In this document: positions 48,800 to 64,000 of the stretch, in pieces
Numbering within the stretch: position 1 is the first letter of the stretch
Layout of the letters: the number at the start of each line of letters is the position of its first letter
Notes under the pieces: generated by a model
The model's database searches: none
Told to the model about the DNA's origin: nothing
The model's input: the letters and a program-made list of their open reading frames with translations, nothing else
Position numbers and translations under genes: made by a program
DNA from: Moniliella sp. 'wahieum'
Lineage: Eukaryota; Basidiomycota; Moniliellomycetes; Moniliellales; Moniliellaceae
Assembly: GCA_003971905.1 (NCBI GenBank)
Contig: RSEE01000021.1
Coordinates: 727,226-791,225 of the forward strand
Length of the DNA stretch: 64,000 nucleotides
Reading direction: 5' to 3'

Positions 48800-49190
48800 A
48801 TTTGGGATCTCAGACATGGTAACCATTCATCGATCATCCCTACCGGTCAGTTCTTACGAGCCATTCCTCTGAATACCGTCCGGTCCAACGTCTCGGATCG
48901 AACTAGAACGAAAGGGACACACTGGGGTTATTCGGGACTGCGTCCAAAGGAAAAAAAGGGCGCGGTGTGAGAGGAACAGAGTGGACCAAGGGTAAGGTAC
49001 ATAGGTTAGGTCAAGAAGAGATCCACGGCTCCACGACTGGTCCCTGTCACACGTATGATGACTCGAATCGTCCCCGGACCCACAATGGCGTGGACGATCA
49101 GCCACACCAGACACACACACACGTGTGCATCATGCCCATCCTTCCCTTTGGTTATCCCTTCTCTTGCGCGTCCTGCCCCTTTTGAGGACA
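48800..49190 (-). repeat. Right terminal repeat (5' LTR of the minus-strand element)
   Basis: Begins near 'TTTGGGATCTCAGACATGG' and ends near 'GCGTCCTGCCCCTTTTGA'. Compared with the left copy it has an expanded CA tract near 49112-49122 and several small indels. Confidence 0.78.
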
Positions 49191-49553
49191 TACCATGCGG
49201 CCCATGTGGACCGGAATGTAATGCTAGCGTGTCCTCCTGCCCTGTTCCTTGTCCCTTTGTCGTGGCCTGTCGTGGCTTGGCGCGGTGAGTGGCAAGTGGC
49301 GGGGGGTGCAGCGGCGGCACGATGCAGCCTCGCTCGTGTGCCAGCAACCCTAGACGCCCCACCGGGGGTACACTGCTAGGGTTGTGGCTGGGGCCATGTG
49401 ATGTGTGAGGTATGATGAGTGCGTCCACGTGACGTGCTGGTGGCTGGCCGGTCGGCGGGCGATCTGAGATCTATGAGTGTGCGCCTCTTCCGGCCCTTGA
49501 CACTCGTCACTAGCCACTCCCTTTGCGTCCCGCCGCGCACGCCGCCGTCTGCG
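49191..49553. other. Promoter region of the cyclophilin gene
   Basis: Between the retrotransposon relic and the cyclophilin ATG. It contains 'TCGTGGCCTGTCGTGGCTTGG' duplicates near 49258-49280 and no TATA-like run. No gene is seen. Confidence 0.5.
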
Positions 49554-50863
49554 ATGTCCAGCGCGACGTGCAGCGCAACGCTCCTCCCCGATCCCGCCCC
49601 ACAACTCCATTGCTTACCTGGATGTAACCCTGGACGGGTCCACGACGCCCCACCCATCGTCCTCGAGCTCTTCAACGACCAGACGCCGCAACCGGTCGAG
49701 CATTTCCGAGCCCTGGCAACGGCCGACAAGGGCAGTAGTGCGTCACCAGGTCAGCATCTCTGGTATGGCAATACGACTTTCCACCGTGTTGTTCCCAAGT
49801 GCTTGATTCAGGGTGGGTTAGTGACCCGCGGAGATGAATCTGCCGCCGAGCCCATCGAGCCCATGTACGGTTCCCCTTTGGACGAGGAACCTTCGCAAGG
49901 CATGCGTAAGCATGATCAGCCGTTTTTGCTCTCCATGGCCAATGCTGGATCCAACCCCGAGCGCAACCAGTTTTTTATCACGACCGCCCCGGCCAGCCAC
50001 TTGGACAGGACCCACGTCGTGGTTGGGCGGGTGCTGACGGGTAAGAATGTAGTGAGGCAAATTGAGCGCACCCTGACGGGGCCAACAATACGCCTCTAAC
50101 CCCAGTGACCATCGTGGACGCGGGAGAGTTGTCACATTCGACATGGAAGAATGACACGAAGCAAGAGACGTTGGATGCATTTCCAGACGACCCAGGAGTA
50201 TGACAGTGACTTGCTTGAGAAGAGTGTACGTTGCAAAGAAGGCGGATTTGGTTTGGTTTGGTTTGGTTTGGTTGGTTTGTTGGCGGGTGTGGGGAGGTAC
50301 TGACCCTGTTGTAGCCCCATACGGCTCTGGATGTAGCCGAACAGATCAAGGCGCATGGATCGACCTTTTTCAAGTCGGGCAACTACGACCAGGCATTGGC
50401 GCAATGGCAAAAGGCAGTGCGCTACGTCCTCTTCCACCCCGTCACGCCCGAAAGTCATCCCGAGGCAGAACCGATTGAGCAACGACGGAACGAGGTGTTC
50501 ACCTCGCTGCAGCTCAACATTGCCTTGGCTGCACTCAATGTGGAGCCTACCTCGATTGAGCTGCAAGAACTGGCTATCCAGCAGACCAACTCGATTCTGG
50601 CTCGGACTGAGGCCGTGATGTTGCTCGAGGTTTCTCATAACCGCTTGCCCGAGACCAAGGGAACGATTGCTACGGCGTTTTACCGCCGTGGGATGGCGTA
50701 TGGCGCGGGCAAGCGCTTCGAAGATGCACTGAAGGATTTCGATTCCGCCCTGCACTTTGCCCCCACCGACCAGGCGATCAGGAATGAGCGCAGGACAGTA
50801 GCAAGCAAGATAAACCAGGGGCGCAAGGCCCCGCGAGCAGCGTACGGCAAAACGTTCATGTAA
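49554..50863 (+). CDS. CYP40-type cyclophilin with TPR domain (Cpr6/PPID-like)
   Basis: These proteins are Hsp90 co-chaperones with peptidyl-prolyl isomerase activity. The cyclophilin part reads 'IVLELFNDQTPQPVEHFRAL', 'YGNTTFHRVVPKCLIQGG', 'KHDQPFLLSMANAGSNPERN', 'QFFITTAPASHLDRTHVVVG', keeping the catalytic Arg of 'FHR' and the Gln-Phe-Phe-Ile core, though Asp-Phe after 'QGG' is replaced by Leu-Val. An intron (50226-50314, GTACGT to TAG, with a TTTGG tandem run) separates it from the TPR part: 'ALAQWQKAVRYVLFHP', 'LNIALAALNVEP', 'AFYRRGMAYGAGKRFEDALK' and 'DFDSALHFAPTD'. It ends 'AAYGKTFM'. One missing G in the run near 50080 shifts frame after 'IERTLTG'; another shift lies near 50193. ATG at 49554 gives a longer leader than usual, so an upstream exon is possible. 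Confidence 0.92.
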
Positions 50864-51012
50864 CCCCCCCTACCCCCTGCTGACCAGCAGATCTGCCATC
50901 TATACCTGCTCGTGCCCCCTTCTGCGTCGCGACGATGCACACACGTACGTTGGGTTAAACTCGTTTCTGTAGTGGGCTTGGGCTGGGAGACAACATCAAA
51001 CCAATAGCCAGA

Positions 51013-52251
51013 TTACTTTCTTTTTGGGGGGAAAGGCTCAAGGAACGAGCACGCTTGAGTCCGAGAAAAGCGGCTCGCGTCAGATGGATGTGCTCCACGC
51101 ACACGATGGACCGGTTCCTCTGTGCCTGCCGGCGGCGGAGGCGCCGGTACCTGTCCTTCGCCCTGCGGCGCACGCTCCCGTCGGACCTCTACCGCCCGCC
51201 CCAACAGCTCCTTGCCATTCAACAGACTCACCGCCTTATCCGCCGCCGCCGCGTCAGGCACCACCACCACTCCCTTTCCGTTTCCCAGTACATCCGCCCG
51301 TACCGGCGGGACCCCCGCCGCCCGCACCATATCCTTCAACGCTTTCCATCCCACCTCGGGCGCCAACTAGCTCTCCTGTCAGTATGGGCCATGACACCAC
51401 ACCCAAGCCAGAAAGGTACCACATACGTTCGAAACAGACAATGTCACCCCTTCTCCGCCCTGTGCGGCCAACGTACCCGGCCGCGGACGGGAGAAGTGGC
51501 GGCTCACCTCACGATCTTCCCGGACCAACAGCCTACGCCCATCAAAGGTAGCATCGTTTAACTGGTAAATCGCACGCTGGGCATCGGCCTGCGTGGCAAA
51601 TTCCACCACCCCACACCCTTTGCTCACTCCATTGGGCATCGTCAAGATATCCGCATGCACAACATCGCCCACTGAGCGCATAAAGTCCTTCAATTCCGCC
51701 CACGCGTATGGAACGGCAAGTTGCCCACATAGACCCGATTCCTCTGTCGAACTGCATCGGGCGCAACCCCAGCTAGCAAGGCTCCACTCGCTCCTGCCAC
51801 TCTCCCACCCACACCTGCCCCGCCTCCGAACGGAGGGGGATGCACCCGCGAACCAGACGGAAAGGGTGGCCCATACTCATACGCAGCCACGTAGCCGTCA
51901 CGGGCGGCATCGCCATAGGGATCAGGGTACGCGTCACGATAGCTGTCGCCGTAAGGGGGGCGGTAGGCGCCACGGTACGGGTCGCGCTCCGGGTAGGCCG
52001 GGGGAGCGTATGGGTAGGAGGAAGGGTAGGAGGGCGCGGGCAGGTACGCATAGGGGAAGGCCGCGGGGGCAGGGTAGCCGCTGGCGATGGTGCTGGCAGG
52101 CTCGACGTGCGGGCGGAGCGAAGGGGGCCGTACTCGTCGCGCGCGGCACGGCGGTCGGGGGACGCAGTGCGGCGTGGCTCAGGCGAGCGGGAGCGGCGGC
52201 GCTGGCCGTAGCCGGCAGGCGGTGGTGGTGGATAGGCCGAGGGACGTCCAT
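51013..52251 (-). CDS. RRM protein, Gbp2/Hrb1-like
   Basis: Gbp2/Hrb1-type SR-like proteins bind nascent mRNA and guide its export. The N-terminus is Arg/Ser-rich ('GQRRRSRSPEPRRTASPDRR') and then Tyr/Pro/Asp-rich with repeated 'YRDAYPDPYGD'-type units. RRM1 has RNP2 'RVYVGNLPF' (near 51740), 'LKDFMRSVGDVVHADILTMP', RNP1 'KGCGVVEF' (near 51605) and 'AIYQLNDATFDGRRLLVRED'. A second RRM, more divergent, reads 'VGWKALKDMVRAAG', 'VRADVLGNGKGVVVV' and 'AVSLLNGKELLGRAVEVRRE'. The end is 'FLEPFPPKRK'. The start is uncertain: an ATG at 52251 is one base out of frame with the RS segment. An intron probably lies near 51380-51450. Confidence 0.83.
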
Positions 52252-52478
52252 CGCGGCGGACGCAGAGGTGTTGGTGTTGGTGTCGCTGTGCTGCTGGAAG
52301 GATGGATGAAGGAGGGAGGGAGCGAGGGAGCACGGCCCGCCCGCAACTTAAGTAACCAGCACACGCGTCTATGTCTACGTCTACGTCATCGGCGGTGGCT
52401 GTCTTGTGACTACGACAATCGAGATCCCAGCACCGCCATCGAGCTGCCCCCGCCAGTCCACACGCCATCCATCGCATG

Positions 52479-53999
52479 CTACACCAGCGCAATCAGCATG
52501 CGCGCCGCCATCGGGCCCAGCGCCGCCGCCGCATCCAACGCCTGCGCACCACCCCCTCCAGCTCCTCCTCGTCCGGGCCCTCCGCCCCAAACAGATCCCC
52601 CTCGGCTCGGCGCACCTGCACCACCAGCTGCAGAAGCGTGATGCGCATGCGCGACACCACACACTCTGCGCCAGCACCGCCATGTCCTGCGCCATCTCGC
52701 GCGGGTCCCAAAAGCCCGCCGGGGAGGCATCGGGAGGAAGGGGCCTCTTGGCACGCTCTTTGCTGGGCCCGGACGCGCAACGGGAGTGCGCCAGCCATAC
52801 ACAATGTCCTTGTCCAGTGCCGCCAGCACGTCTGGCACAGCCACCCAGCTGCCATCCGCCTGGTCCAGCAGCTCGGACGGACGAAAGTCAGCCTTGTAGC
52901 GCATCTTGGTGCAGGTGTGGACATAGTACCCAAGCAGGTGCCACTGCATCCTCTCCACCCTTTGCCACGCGCCCGCAACTCCCGCACCAAGAGCGCCTCG
53001 CGCATCGCGGCGATCGTGCCCAAGTGCAGGTCGGCGTAGGCAGGGTCGTAGTAGAGATATACACTGGAGACACACGTTGGCAGAATATCGAGTACGCCCA
53101 CCGCGATCAGGTACCATCGACTAGAGGGGAGGGGGGCGAGGGTCAGTTTCACCAAGACAAGAGGAGTTGGGGGGCGCAAGCCGAGAGGTACGCACGGCGG
53201 TACTCTTGATGGTAGCTTCCAAAGCACAGCTCCTCGAATCGTCTTCCACCACCTCTCCCGTGGTCGGACTGGTGCGGAGGATGGGCTGTCGACAAGAAAG
53301 CGGGTGAAACCTTCCTTGGTCAGGTCTTCCTTCTTGTCTTTGTGCACCACCATCTGATACTTTTGATAGAGGGTAAACTTCTCCTCCGTAAAGGAGGCGG
53401 GAACGAGGCGGGTCTGGTCAAAGGTCAGCAAGGTCAGCTTGTGGCCCAATGCGCAAGATACGAGCGGCGCACCTTTAATCTCCTTTGCATCAAAGTAGGG
53501 GCGGTATCATACAGCCGCTCGGTTGACGTGGCCGGGAAGGAACCCAATTTTCCTTGGTCTCCATCTCATCCGGTGCCTCGATTGCGTGCCAACGCTTTTC
53601 CAGGTCAAAGTCCAGGGCATACTTGCCCTTTGTCTTGGCCGGCGGGGTGGACTGGCCGCGGACAAAGCGACAGAGCCGAGCAAACGCTCGCCGTTGTGCC
53701 CGCCCGGGCTTGTATTGGCTCGCATCGAGACGGATGGTGAGGAGGGGGCAGCAGGCACGGGTGTTGTCGGGTCTGTAGAGGTACTGTCCCGAGCGACGAA
53801 AGTTGGAGCCGCCCCAGCCGGGTTGGGGATCGCCGCCGGCCAGGACGCCGTAGTCGGCGGGGGTAAGCTGCACCGCCCACAGACCGAATTTGCGTCCCTC
53901 GCCCTCGCTCGGCTCACCTTCTTGCTGGGGCGTGCAGTAGCCACAGGACGACGCATCGTACCCGACTGGCACCACCACGCTCGTCGACGGCAAGCTCAT
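52479..53999 (-). CDS. ATE1: Arginyl-tRNA--protein transferase ATE1
   Basis: ATE1 adds arginine to N-terminal Asp or Glu (and oxidised Cys), marking proteins for the N-degron pathway. From ATG at 53999 the N-terminal domain shows the conserved cysteines: 'ASSCGYC' and 'ACCPLLTIRLDASQY'. The region 'FRRSGQYLYRP' lies between. The C-terminal domain has 'PASFTEEKFTLYQKYQMVVH', 'DLTKEGFTRFLVDSP', 'LIAVGVLDILPTCVSSVYLY', 'YDPAYADLHLGTIAAMRE' and 'LGYYVHTCTKMRYKADFRPS'. It ends 'LDAAAALGPMAARMLIALV'. Frame breaks occur near 53500, 53210 and in the last 500 bp. An intron is likely near 53120-53200. It lies 230 bp downstream-adjacent to the RRM gene start, on the same strand. Confidence 0.93.
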
Positions 54000-56029
54000 G
54001 GCGGCGGAGCAGCACAGCGCTGGGGCGGATGCACAGGGATAAAGTACGCGGCGGCGGCGGAGTTTGGCTGGGCTTATATACCGTTCCGCCGGTGCGGGCT
54101 GCGACAAACTAGCCAGGTGCGCTGCGATGCTTTCTCTCCTCGGCCCCTCCTCTCTCGGCTGCGTGCGGTTGCTGCTGCCTTCTCCCGACACCCTCGCCTG
54201 TAGCGCGTTGCTGGGGCAATGGTGGCCTTCCACTCGCCTATGCGCGTGCCCCACGGCCCCCTGCCCCAACATTCGCGTGTCCGTACTACGAGGGATCAGG
54301 ACGATCGATGATCGCCTGGGCGATGGTGCCCCTCGCTCTCGCCAGATCCGTGCAGCGTGTTGGGCAAGGCGGCACTCTTGCTCCCACGCCTTCTGTCGCG
54401 CCCGCGTCGACCGGTGCCATCCACACTGTTTAGCGCACCGGCCAGGCCTCGGTTGTAACACCCACTCGTATTTTTCGATGCGAGCGGCCCGGCGAGAGAG
54501 AGGGATGGGCTGTCTCCCCACCCCGTTCGAGAGTCAGCCACGAAGGCCAAGGACGGAAGAGCACAATTCGACACCCGGCCTTGCTCGGAGATGCAGAAGA
54601 GGACCTGTGGTCGTCCATCATACAGATCGCCCGGGGTCACCTCGATCAATCGGTGCGCATCCCATTCCACCCACATCGTGAATACCCTACAAGTGGCCAA
54701 ATCCGACACTCGATCCTTCGCGCCGAGCCCATCGCAAGACGCCGAGCTGGAAGTCTGCACGCTTGGCGTAGCTTAACGCTTGAAGCGAGCAGGAGGAATT
54801 CGAGGTTGGGAGGCCCGTGCACTTTCCGCGCCAGGGAACGTGTTCCTCTACGAGCCAGGCGAACGTCCTAGACGCGTTAGATGGGATGGATGGCACGGGG
54901 TTACTGGCGACTTTTGCGGCTGGGCTCTCTTTTCACGTGCACGCAGAACTACACAGCACCCCCAGAGGCCATCGCATCTCTGTCCTCTGAGCCTGGCTGC
55001 ACTGCCCCCCACGTTGCCCCCTGAGCGTGCGCACCTACTGGGGTCCAACGACGACAACGACGCGTCGGCTGAGGTTCCGCAGCCCGCCTTTACCCCACGA
55101 CGAGCTTGCATAGGCGAGGGTGAGTGCGGCTTCTGGCCCCATCGCGTTGTGGTTCGAATGCAACTGACCTGCCTTAGGTTGTCCAACTGCCGAACTTGGC
55201 GTCGGCCTGGACGCGTCCGCGTTTGCGCCGCAGCGTTCGTGCGTATCGCTGCGTGGCGCGCACGAGAAGCCCAACTGGCCTCCCAAGTTAGACGTGTTGG
55301 TGATTTGGGGTGCTCTGTGGATTGGCACTTTCCTCCCGCGCTGGACGGAACGGTTGTTGCGGCAATTCTGCGCACAACCGCGGTCAGATCGGCGTTGATT
55401 GGACACTGTGGCCAAACCCGTCTTGTAGCTGGGCTACGTCGTACTTGCTCACCCAGGCTGGCTTCCAACCGCTGCACGACAGCTGCTCGGGCTGTTTCGG
55501 CTGCAAGCCCGCTATGCTGGTTGCCTCGACCTGTCTTTCTGCTTGGCTCGCTCCTTTGTGGTCGGCCACGCACGTTTCCCCAATTGTCTCCGCTCGTGCC
55601 TTCGCCAGGATTGCCGGCGGGGTCTGATAACCATGGCAACCATTCGCACCTCTCACCTCGCACCTTGTTTTGCTTTAAGAACGGGGCATGTTCCAAGCCT
55701 CTGGACTAACCAGGTGTAGACTGTGGAAGCATCGGCCAGAGGTCCGCTCGGCGGGCGCGTGCACTAATAGTGGCATTGAGTGGCACTGGCCTTTCGTCAT
55801 CAACCTGATGCAAGCCCCACTGCAGGATCAACTTTACAGAGGTGTCTCTGCCAAGGTCGCGATGTCTTCTGGCTCTGGCTCCACGGTGGAGACGATGAAG
55901 ATGATTGAATAATGATGCTGTAGGAAGTGCGATACTTGTCTCGTCTGTTTCCTTTGTACTTCGCACGTGTTCCTTAGGTCTTTCGTCGCACATCCTTGAG
56001 CTTTCCTTTTCTCTTCGCTGTTCAATGCG
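54000..56029. other. Gene-free or unrecognised DNA
   Basis: The left part should hold the ATE1 promoter. From about 54780 to 55709 long frames are open on both strands at once, an effect of base composition; neither translation has a recognisable motif. I see no gene I can support. Confidence 0.45.
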
Positions 56030-56779
56030 ATGGCGCTGGCATGCGGGGTTGTCCATGTGGAGAAGTATGTGGACTGTGGACCGGGACCCGCTGATGCCAC
56101 TCGGTCTTATGTTTCGGCTAACCCCCTGGGGACGCGCTTCTCGCAACCCGCGTTCATCGGAATGGATCTACTGCTTCATGATGCGTGGAACGATATTGGC
56201 TTTTGGGGGTATCTCGACCATCACGATCGAGGCACACTCATCGCCCCGGTCGACCCTACTGATATGTCGGTGGCAACAAGGATGTCGGACTTACTTCTTG
56301 CGTGCAATGGGCTCGGTCCGTGGTGGATCTCGGTTTGGCAAGCTGTTTTGCAGGTCCGCATGCAGACTACGCTCTAGGATGCTAGCCTCACGCCCCAAGT
56401 CGTCTCGGCCATTCGAGACGAGGTGAATGGGATTGGCACGCTGCCAGATACTACGATGCATCAGCTCCGGCGAATCGGGCGATGTGGCTTGTTATCTCTC
56501 CGTACAGTCGATGCATCGTCAGTACTTTCCTGTGGTATGGTGATACACTGTTGTAGGTTGGCCCGGATGCATCTGCTCTCCCCCGTTTTTTGTAATGAAG
56601 GGGGACACGCCATACGTGGGAGCGTACGCCATAGAAGCACAGCCCTTCCCACTCGACTCCCTGGGGACCTGAAAAGCCCAGTCGATCGCAACGGCGGTCA
56701 GCTCAAAATTATTCAACGCACAGATTGGGAGCAAAGCAAGAGATGGTCCGTGCACACGCACCCCTGCCCTTGCCGATAA
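56030..56779 (+). other. Possible coding remnant, product unknown
   Basis: From 'MALACGVVHVEKYVDCGPG' a frame runs through natural-looking sequence such as 'FIGMDLLLHDAWNDIGFWGY' and 'VATRMSDLLLACNGLGPWWI', meets one TAG at 56375, and continues in the same frame with 'LTPQVVSAIRDEVNGIG' to 56779. The composition is protein-like and hydrophobic segments alternate with polar ones, but I recognise no family. It could be a decayed gene, part of a mobile element, or chance. Confidence 0.25.
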
Positions 56780-57276
56780 AAAATGCTTGGAACACGCCCG
56801 CTCGCTCCCACACAAACCGGTATCGGCCATGTGCTAGGCCTCAGCGCACCGCATCAAGCATCAAGCTTCAAGCTTCAAGCTTCCGGCGGCATGGCCACAA
56901 CGGCTGTACCATTTTCTGGCCACGACGAATCCATGAATCCATCCGCTGGGTTCTCTCAGCTCTCTGGTCTCAGCACAACCTACTGGTTATGCTTCCGATG
57001 GAGCAGACCGATCCCCGTGCGCAACACGGGCTGAATCGGCCGGAGCCCAGACCGATGGGGTGCTCGCTGTGGCCAGTGACCTAGTGGCGGATGGGTGACG
57101 CCGGTGACGCACACCGCAAAAATTACCTTAATCCCGATCCTGCCTGTCCACCTCCTTATCGACCTTATCGCGCTGCTGTGTTTCCTTCCTTCCACCACCC
57201 GCGGCGACAATGCCTCTTCCTAGCCCGGCCATCTCCCATGTCAAAGGGGACCCCCCTCTTCCTGCACGGCCCCCAG
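56780..57276. other. Promoter region of the glucoamylase gene
   Basis: Contains the palindromic cluster ATCAAGCTTCAAGCTTCAAG at 56862-56881 and otherwise no coding signal. It probably carries the glucoamylase promoter and 5' leader. Confidence 0.5.
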
Positions 57277-61053
<3,777 letters not shown>

Positions 61054-62163
61054 AGCACACTTCGTCCTCCTATGCCGTCTGCGCTCCCCCCGCCCCCCCT
61101 TCTCTTTCTGTATTCTCTCATGTCCGCTTCGTCCTCCTCTGATCGTCCACTTGTGTTCGTCGTCCGTCTTGATGATCGGTGCTCCATCGGTGGCACGAGT
61201 ATGATGGGATGTCTTCCTGTTCCCCTTTTCCTGTTGCTGTGCGCGAGAGATGCCCGCCACTCGCCAAGCTACCTTTCCCCTCCCCTGATCCCAGCCGTCT
61301 CCGCAGAGTCGGAACAAGGTAGATGTAATAGCTAGCGTGGCATGGCCAAGCAAGGTGGGAGGATACCGCGCTGTGGCCTTGCGGAAGGGATGGTGCAGAT
61401 GCAAAGCAATGTAGGCAGATGGGGGAGACGCGGGTTTATCGATTATCGATTATCGCCGCGACGCACCAGCCGCGCGTTGGAACTTCGGTGCAACAATAGA
61501 CATGACGTCCTAGTGGCCTCCTGCCTTCCAGCTTCATACTAAACTCCATTGAAACTTTGAGCCGTTGAGTCCTCGCCTCTACCATATCTCCCGCCAGGGC
61601 CCACAGGGCCTCGCTCTGTCCCTTGGCTTGATGTCCACCACCTACTTGCCTTTCCCTACGCTCACCACTTCCGCCTTCGCCTCTTGCCCACCTCGTTTCC
61701 GTGCCCCGGATCCAACCACTTCCCATCTCTAAGTCCACTCGCCAAGAACCACGCTTCAAGCTCCAACGCGCTTCTCCCTCGCCCCCCTTCGTTCCCCTTG
61801 AGGACTGACCGCTGGGGCCGTGTCAATCGCTCCAGTGCCTGTACCTGTGCCTGTGCATGTTCCTGTGCCTCTGCGTGTACCTGTGCCGGTCGTTGTGCCG
61901 GAGGATGGTAAGCGCTAAGCACTAACCACCTAGTACCAGGACCAGGATGGGGTTCTTCGTTTCGCCAGCAAAATGTTTGCTTGCCGTGCGTGTGCCAGGA
62001 AAGCCAGGGAGCGCTAAGCAGGAAGCTTCGAGCCCCGCTCAGGCTGAGCGACACACTTCGGTTTCCTTTCCCTCTTTTCCCGTGGTGTGCAATCTTCCGC
62101 TTGGGCCGAAGGATGCTGTTGCATGATCCGTTGAACGGGATGTTGCCCCCGTTCAGTAAGTGA

Positions 62164-62222
62164 AGCTGGAAGCTTGGACCTTGAAGAGCTTCAAGAGCTT
62201 CAAGAGCTTCAAGGGCTTGAAA
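62164..62222. repeat. AGCTTCAAG-type short repeat cluster
   Basis: Tandem 'GAGCTTCAA' units, partly self-complementary around AGCTT. Similar clusters occur at 33235-33255, 41705-41730, 56858-56884 and 63430-63445. Confidence 0.7.
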
Positions 62223-63805
62223 TGGCTTTGTATACCCCCTTGCCCCCTCTGCCGTCCTGGAGCTTGAAGAGCCTATAAAACGTCCTGCACGCCCTGCACG
62301 TCCTGTCCTGTACGAGAGGATCGTGCTCTTCGAGGTGCCTATGGACCAGGCCCTAGTTTGACACGCCCACTGGTTTCCCTTGCTTGTCTGACCGGCTGAC
62401 CTTGCCCTGTCGTTGTACCCGTTCGATATTCACCCCTCGTACGCTTACCTTTTTTTACCCACAAATCGATCCTTCGCTTAGCTGGCGTATGCCACTCTCC
62501 TCCCTGTAGTCGTCCAGATGCCCGGTGAACGTGAACGGTGGGTATGGGGATCCAGAGACCATGCAGGCCCCACCTGAAGTCCGGCTCATCCTCAGGCCCG
62601 AGGCCCTGAAACTTGCAGGTACAAGGAAGAGCGGGGAAGCAGGATGGTGAATGGCCTGTGGCAGCTGATGATCGATGATCTATGGTCACCGGTCAGGCCG
62701 ATCACCGGACATTTACGGCCAAGTGAAGGCCGCTTTCATCGTCTCTGGCCAAAGGGTAAAACTGGTGACATGGACATGACATCATGAACCATGCACATCA
62801 TGCATCATGCATCATGCATCATGTGTTGGGATGTGGATGAAGCTTTTTCTGGCGTGGGGTTCCCCACTCTCTACTCCTTGTTGAGCATCGTTATGATGTA
62901 CCAGCTGATAGCAGACAATGCCCCTGTAAAACGCTGCATCCATGTGCTTCAAGCTCCCAGCTCCCCAGCCCCAAGAAGAGCTTTACCAGCACGCTTGTCC
63001 GTCCGAGTTAGTGTGTGGATATCGGATACGACCAATCCCCCTTCAATGCCACCTGTCGATATATCGATCGGACCAGACTATCGCCTACTATATACCAGGG
63101 CAATCCGATAACCTGCAGGGGTGTCCCTTCGAGGCGTCTCGATCGCTAGGGACTGCGTTGACGCGTTGACGCGTGACGCGTAACGTTGATTCGGACGTGT
63201 TTGCCATCGTGCTGTGGGGGTCTGTAGGACCAGGACAGTCAATATCATCACCTGTCTGTTCGAAACGCTTGTACTTAGTTGAGCGTCACGCGTCAAGCTT
63301 TCTCGGGCAGAATGGCTTCGGTAGGGACGTTCCAAATCATATCGTTGGTCTAGCTCTGGGCCAGGAACTAGGACCTAGTGCCTAACCTTGGCCGAGCTTG
63401 GCTTATAGCTGGCCTAGCTTGGCCTAGCTTCTTCAAGCTTCAAGGCCTGAGGCTTAGGCACTGAGGCACCTGAGGAACTGGTCACCCGTAACATGCGTAA
63501 CACCATCATCGATTATCGATTACAGCTTCCAGGTTTATTTGCAACGGGGTTATACGATCTGCGACAGGAATGTCGCACGACACACGTTACATGCCCCATT
63601 TCAAAGTTCATTCATATTCATATCCCACGATGTCACATGTCAGTCGTGTTCAACGTGTTCAACTTGAACATTCAAGCTATTCAAGTCACTACTCGCTAGT
63701 CGCTGGCCGCGAATCTCGCCATGTCACTCGTCCGCGTCACTACCTTCACTAGTCGCTAGCCATGCGCCACGGGCGACTCGCCCGTCTGTCACATGTGACT
63801 GACGC

Positions 63806-63896
63806 TTGAAGCTTGAACGTTAAACGTTAACGTGTTAAACGTTAAACGTTAAACTGGTAACTAGTAACTAGTAACTATCAACTAGGTAACTAGCAG
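63806..63896. repeat. Palindromic TTAAACG and AACTAGT repeat cluster
   Basis: Runs of GTTAAACGTTAAAC and TAACTAGTAACTAGTAAC, each built of overlapping palindromes. They lie in gene-free DNA. Confidence 0.75.
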
Positions 63897-64000
63897 CTAG
63901 CCATCGGCCATCCCCCCATCCCCAACCCCTCCGCCCGGGGCCATGGGTACACGGTCCCCGAGTCCCCATAGCTTCGCGCTTGGTCCTTTTGAAGCTTCAG

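Larger units (their letters stand above)
47712..49190 (-). mobile_element. Collapsed Ty1/copia-type LTR retrotransposon
   Basis: Two direct repeats of about 370-390 bp flank a 715-bp interior that keeps only the end of the pol gene (RNase H) on the minus strand. Gag, protease, integrase and reverse transcriptase are absent, so most of the internal region has been lost. The repeats differ at roughly a quarter of positions by eye, so insertion is old. Target-site duplications could not be defined. Confidence 0.75.
61054..64000. other. Gene-free right end, short-repeat rich
   Basis: No protein or RNA gene is recognised. Marked repeats are CTGTGCCTGTGC units (61835-61895), CTTCAAGAG units (62185-62215), CATCATGCATCATG units (62795-62822), and clusters of AGCTTCAAG, TTAAACG and AACTAGTA units (63430-63445 and 63808-63896). 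A TATAAAA at 62274 has no recognisable gene downstream. Confidence 0.5.

Noticed and set aside
54780..55709. Long open frames of about 300 codons on both strands at once
   Set aside because: Opposite-strand frames mirror each other because stop codons are rare in GC-rich DNA; neither translation shows a motif or a credible domain.

Overview
This window reads as nuclear DNA of a fungus, most likely a basidiomycete. It carries fungal-type genes (a Kes1-type oxysterol-binding protein, an OPT transporter, a GH15 glucoamylase, a combined C2H2 + Zn2Cys6 regulator), short GT-AG introns, an intron-containing tRNA-Tyr, and a histone H3 whose '[10 protein letters not shown]' and 'RVTIQPKDI' stretches look basidiomycete-like. 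Most of the DNA is GC-rich and full of simple repeats. The species cannot be fixed from the sequence alone.

Nearly every conserved gene here, including the single-copy-type ubiquitin-eS31 gene, changes reading frame several times inside conserved domains. Many of these shifts are one missing base in a homopolymer run. This looks like unpolished long-read sequence rather than mass pseudogenisation, so gene spans below run from first to last recognisable codon across frame breaks and introns. Histone H3 is intact.

Layout, left to right: 1-2.7 kb, BAR-domain protein (cut by the edge) and an ERI1-type exonuclease. 3.2-3.7 kb, ubiquitin-eS31. 4.8-8.9 kb, an unrecognised proline-rich plus-strand coding region. 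10.4-11.7 kb, mitochondrial pyruvate carrier subunit and tRNA-Tyr. 12.5-17.4 kb, Kes1-type sterol/PI4P exchanger and an eIF4E-family cap-binding protein. 18.7-20.4 kb, a Q-rich C2H2 zinc-finger protein. 22.2-32.6 kb, two large membrane transporters on the minus strand: OPT and a full-length ABCA-type ABC transporter. 33.8-34.9 kb, a zinc-type alcohol dehydrogenase-like gene with a TATA box.

34.9-44.7 kb is a gene-poor, AT-richer island with a degenerate ~80-bp tandem array, an internally deleted Hsp70 pseudogene and a 21-bp minisatellite. 44.7-49.2 kb holds the C2H2 + Zn2Cys6 regulator and a collapsed Ty1/copia element with two diverged direct terminal repeats.

49.5-54.0 kb resumes housekeeping genes: CYP40-type cyclophilin, Gbp2-like RRM protein and arginyltransferase ATE1. 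57.3-61.1 kb carries a secreted or membrane-anchored glucoamylase and histone H3; no gene is recognised from 61.1 kb to the end. No operon-like logic is expected; neighbours appear functionally unrelated.
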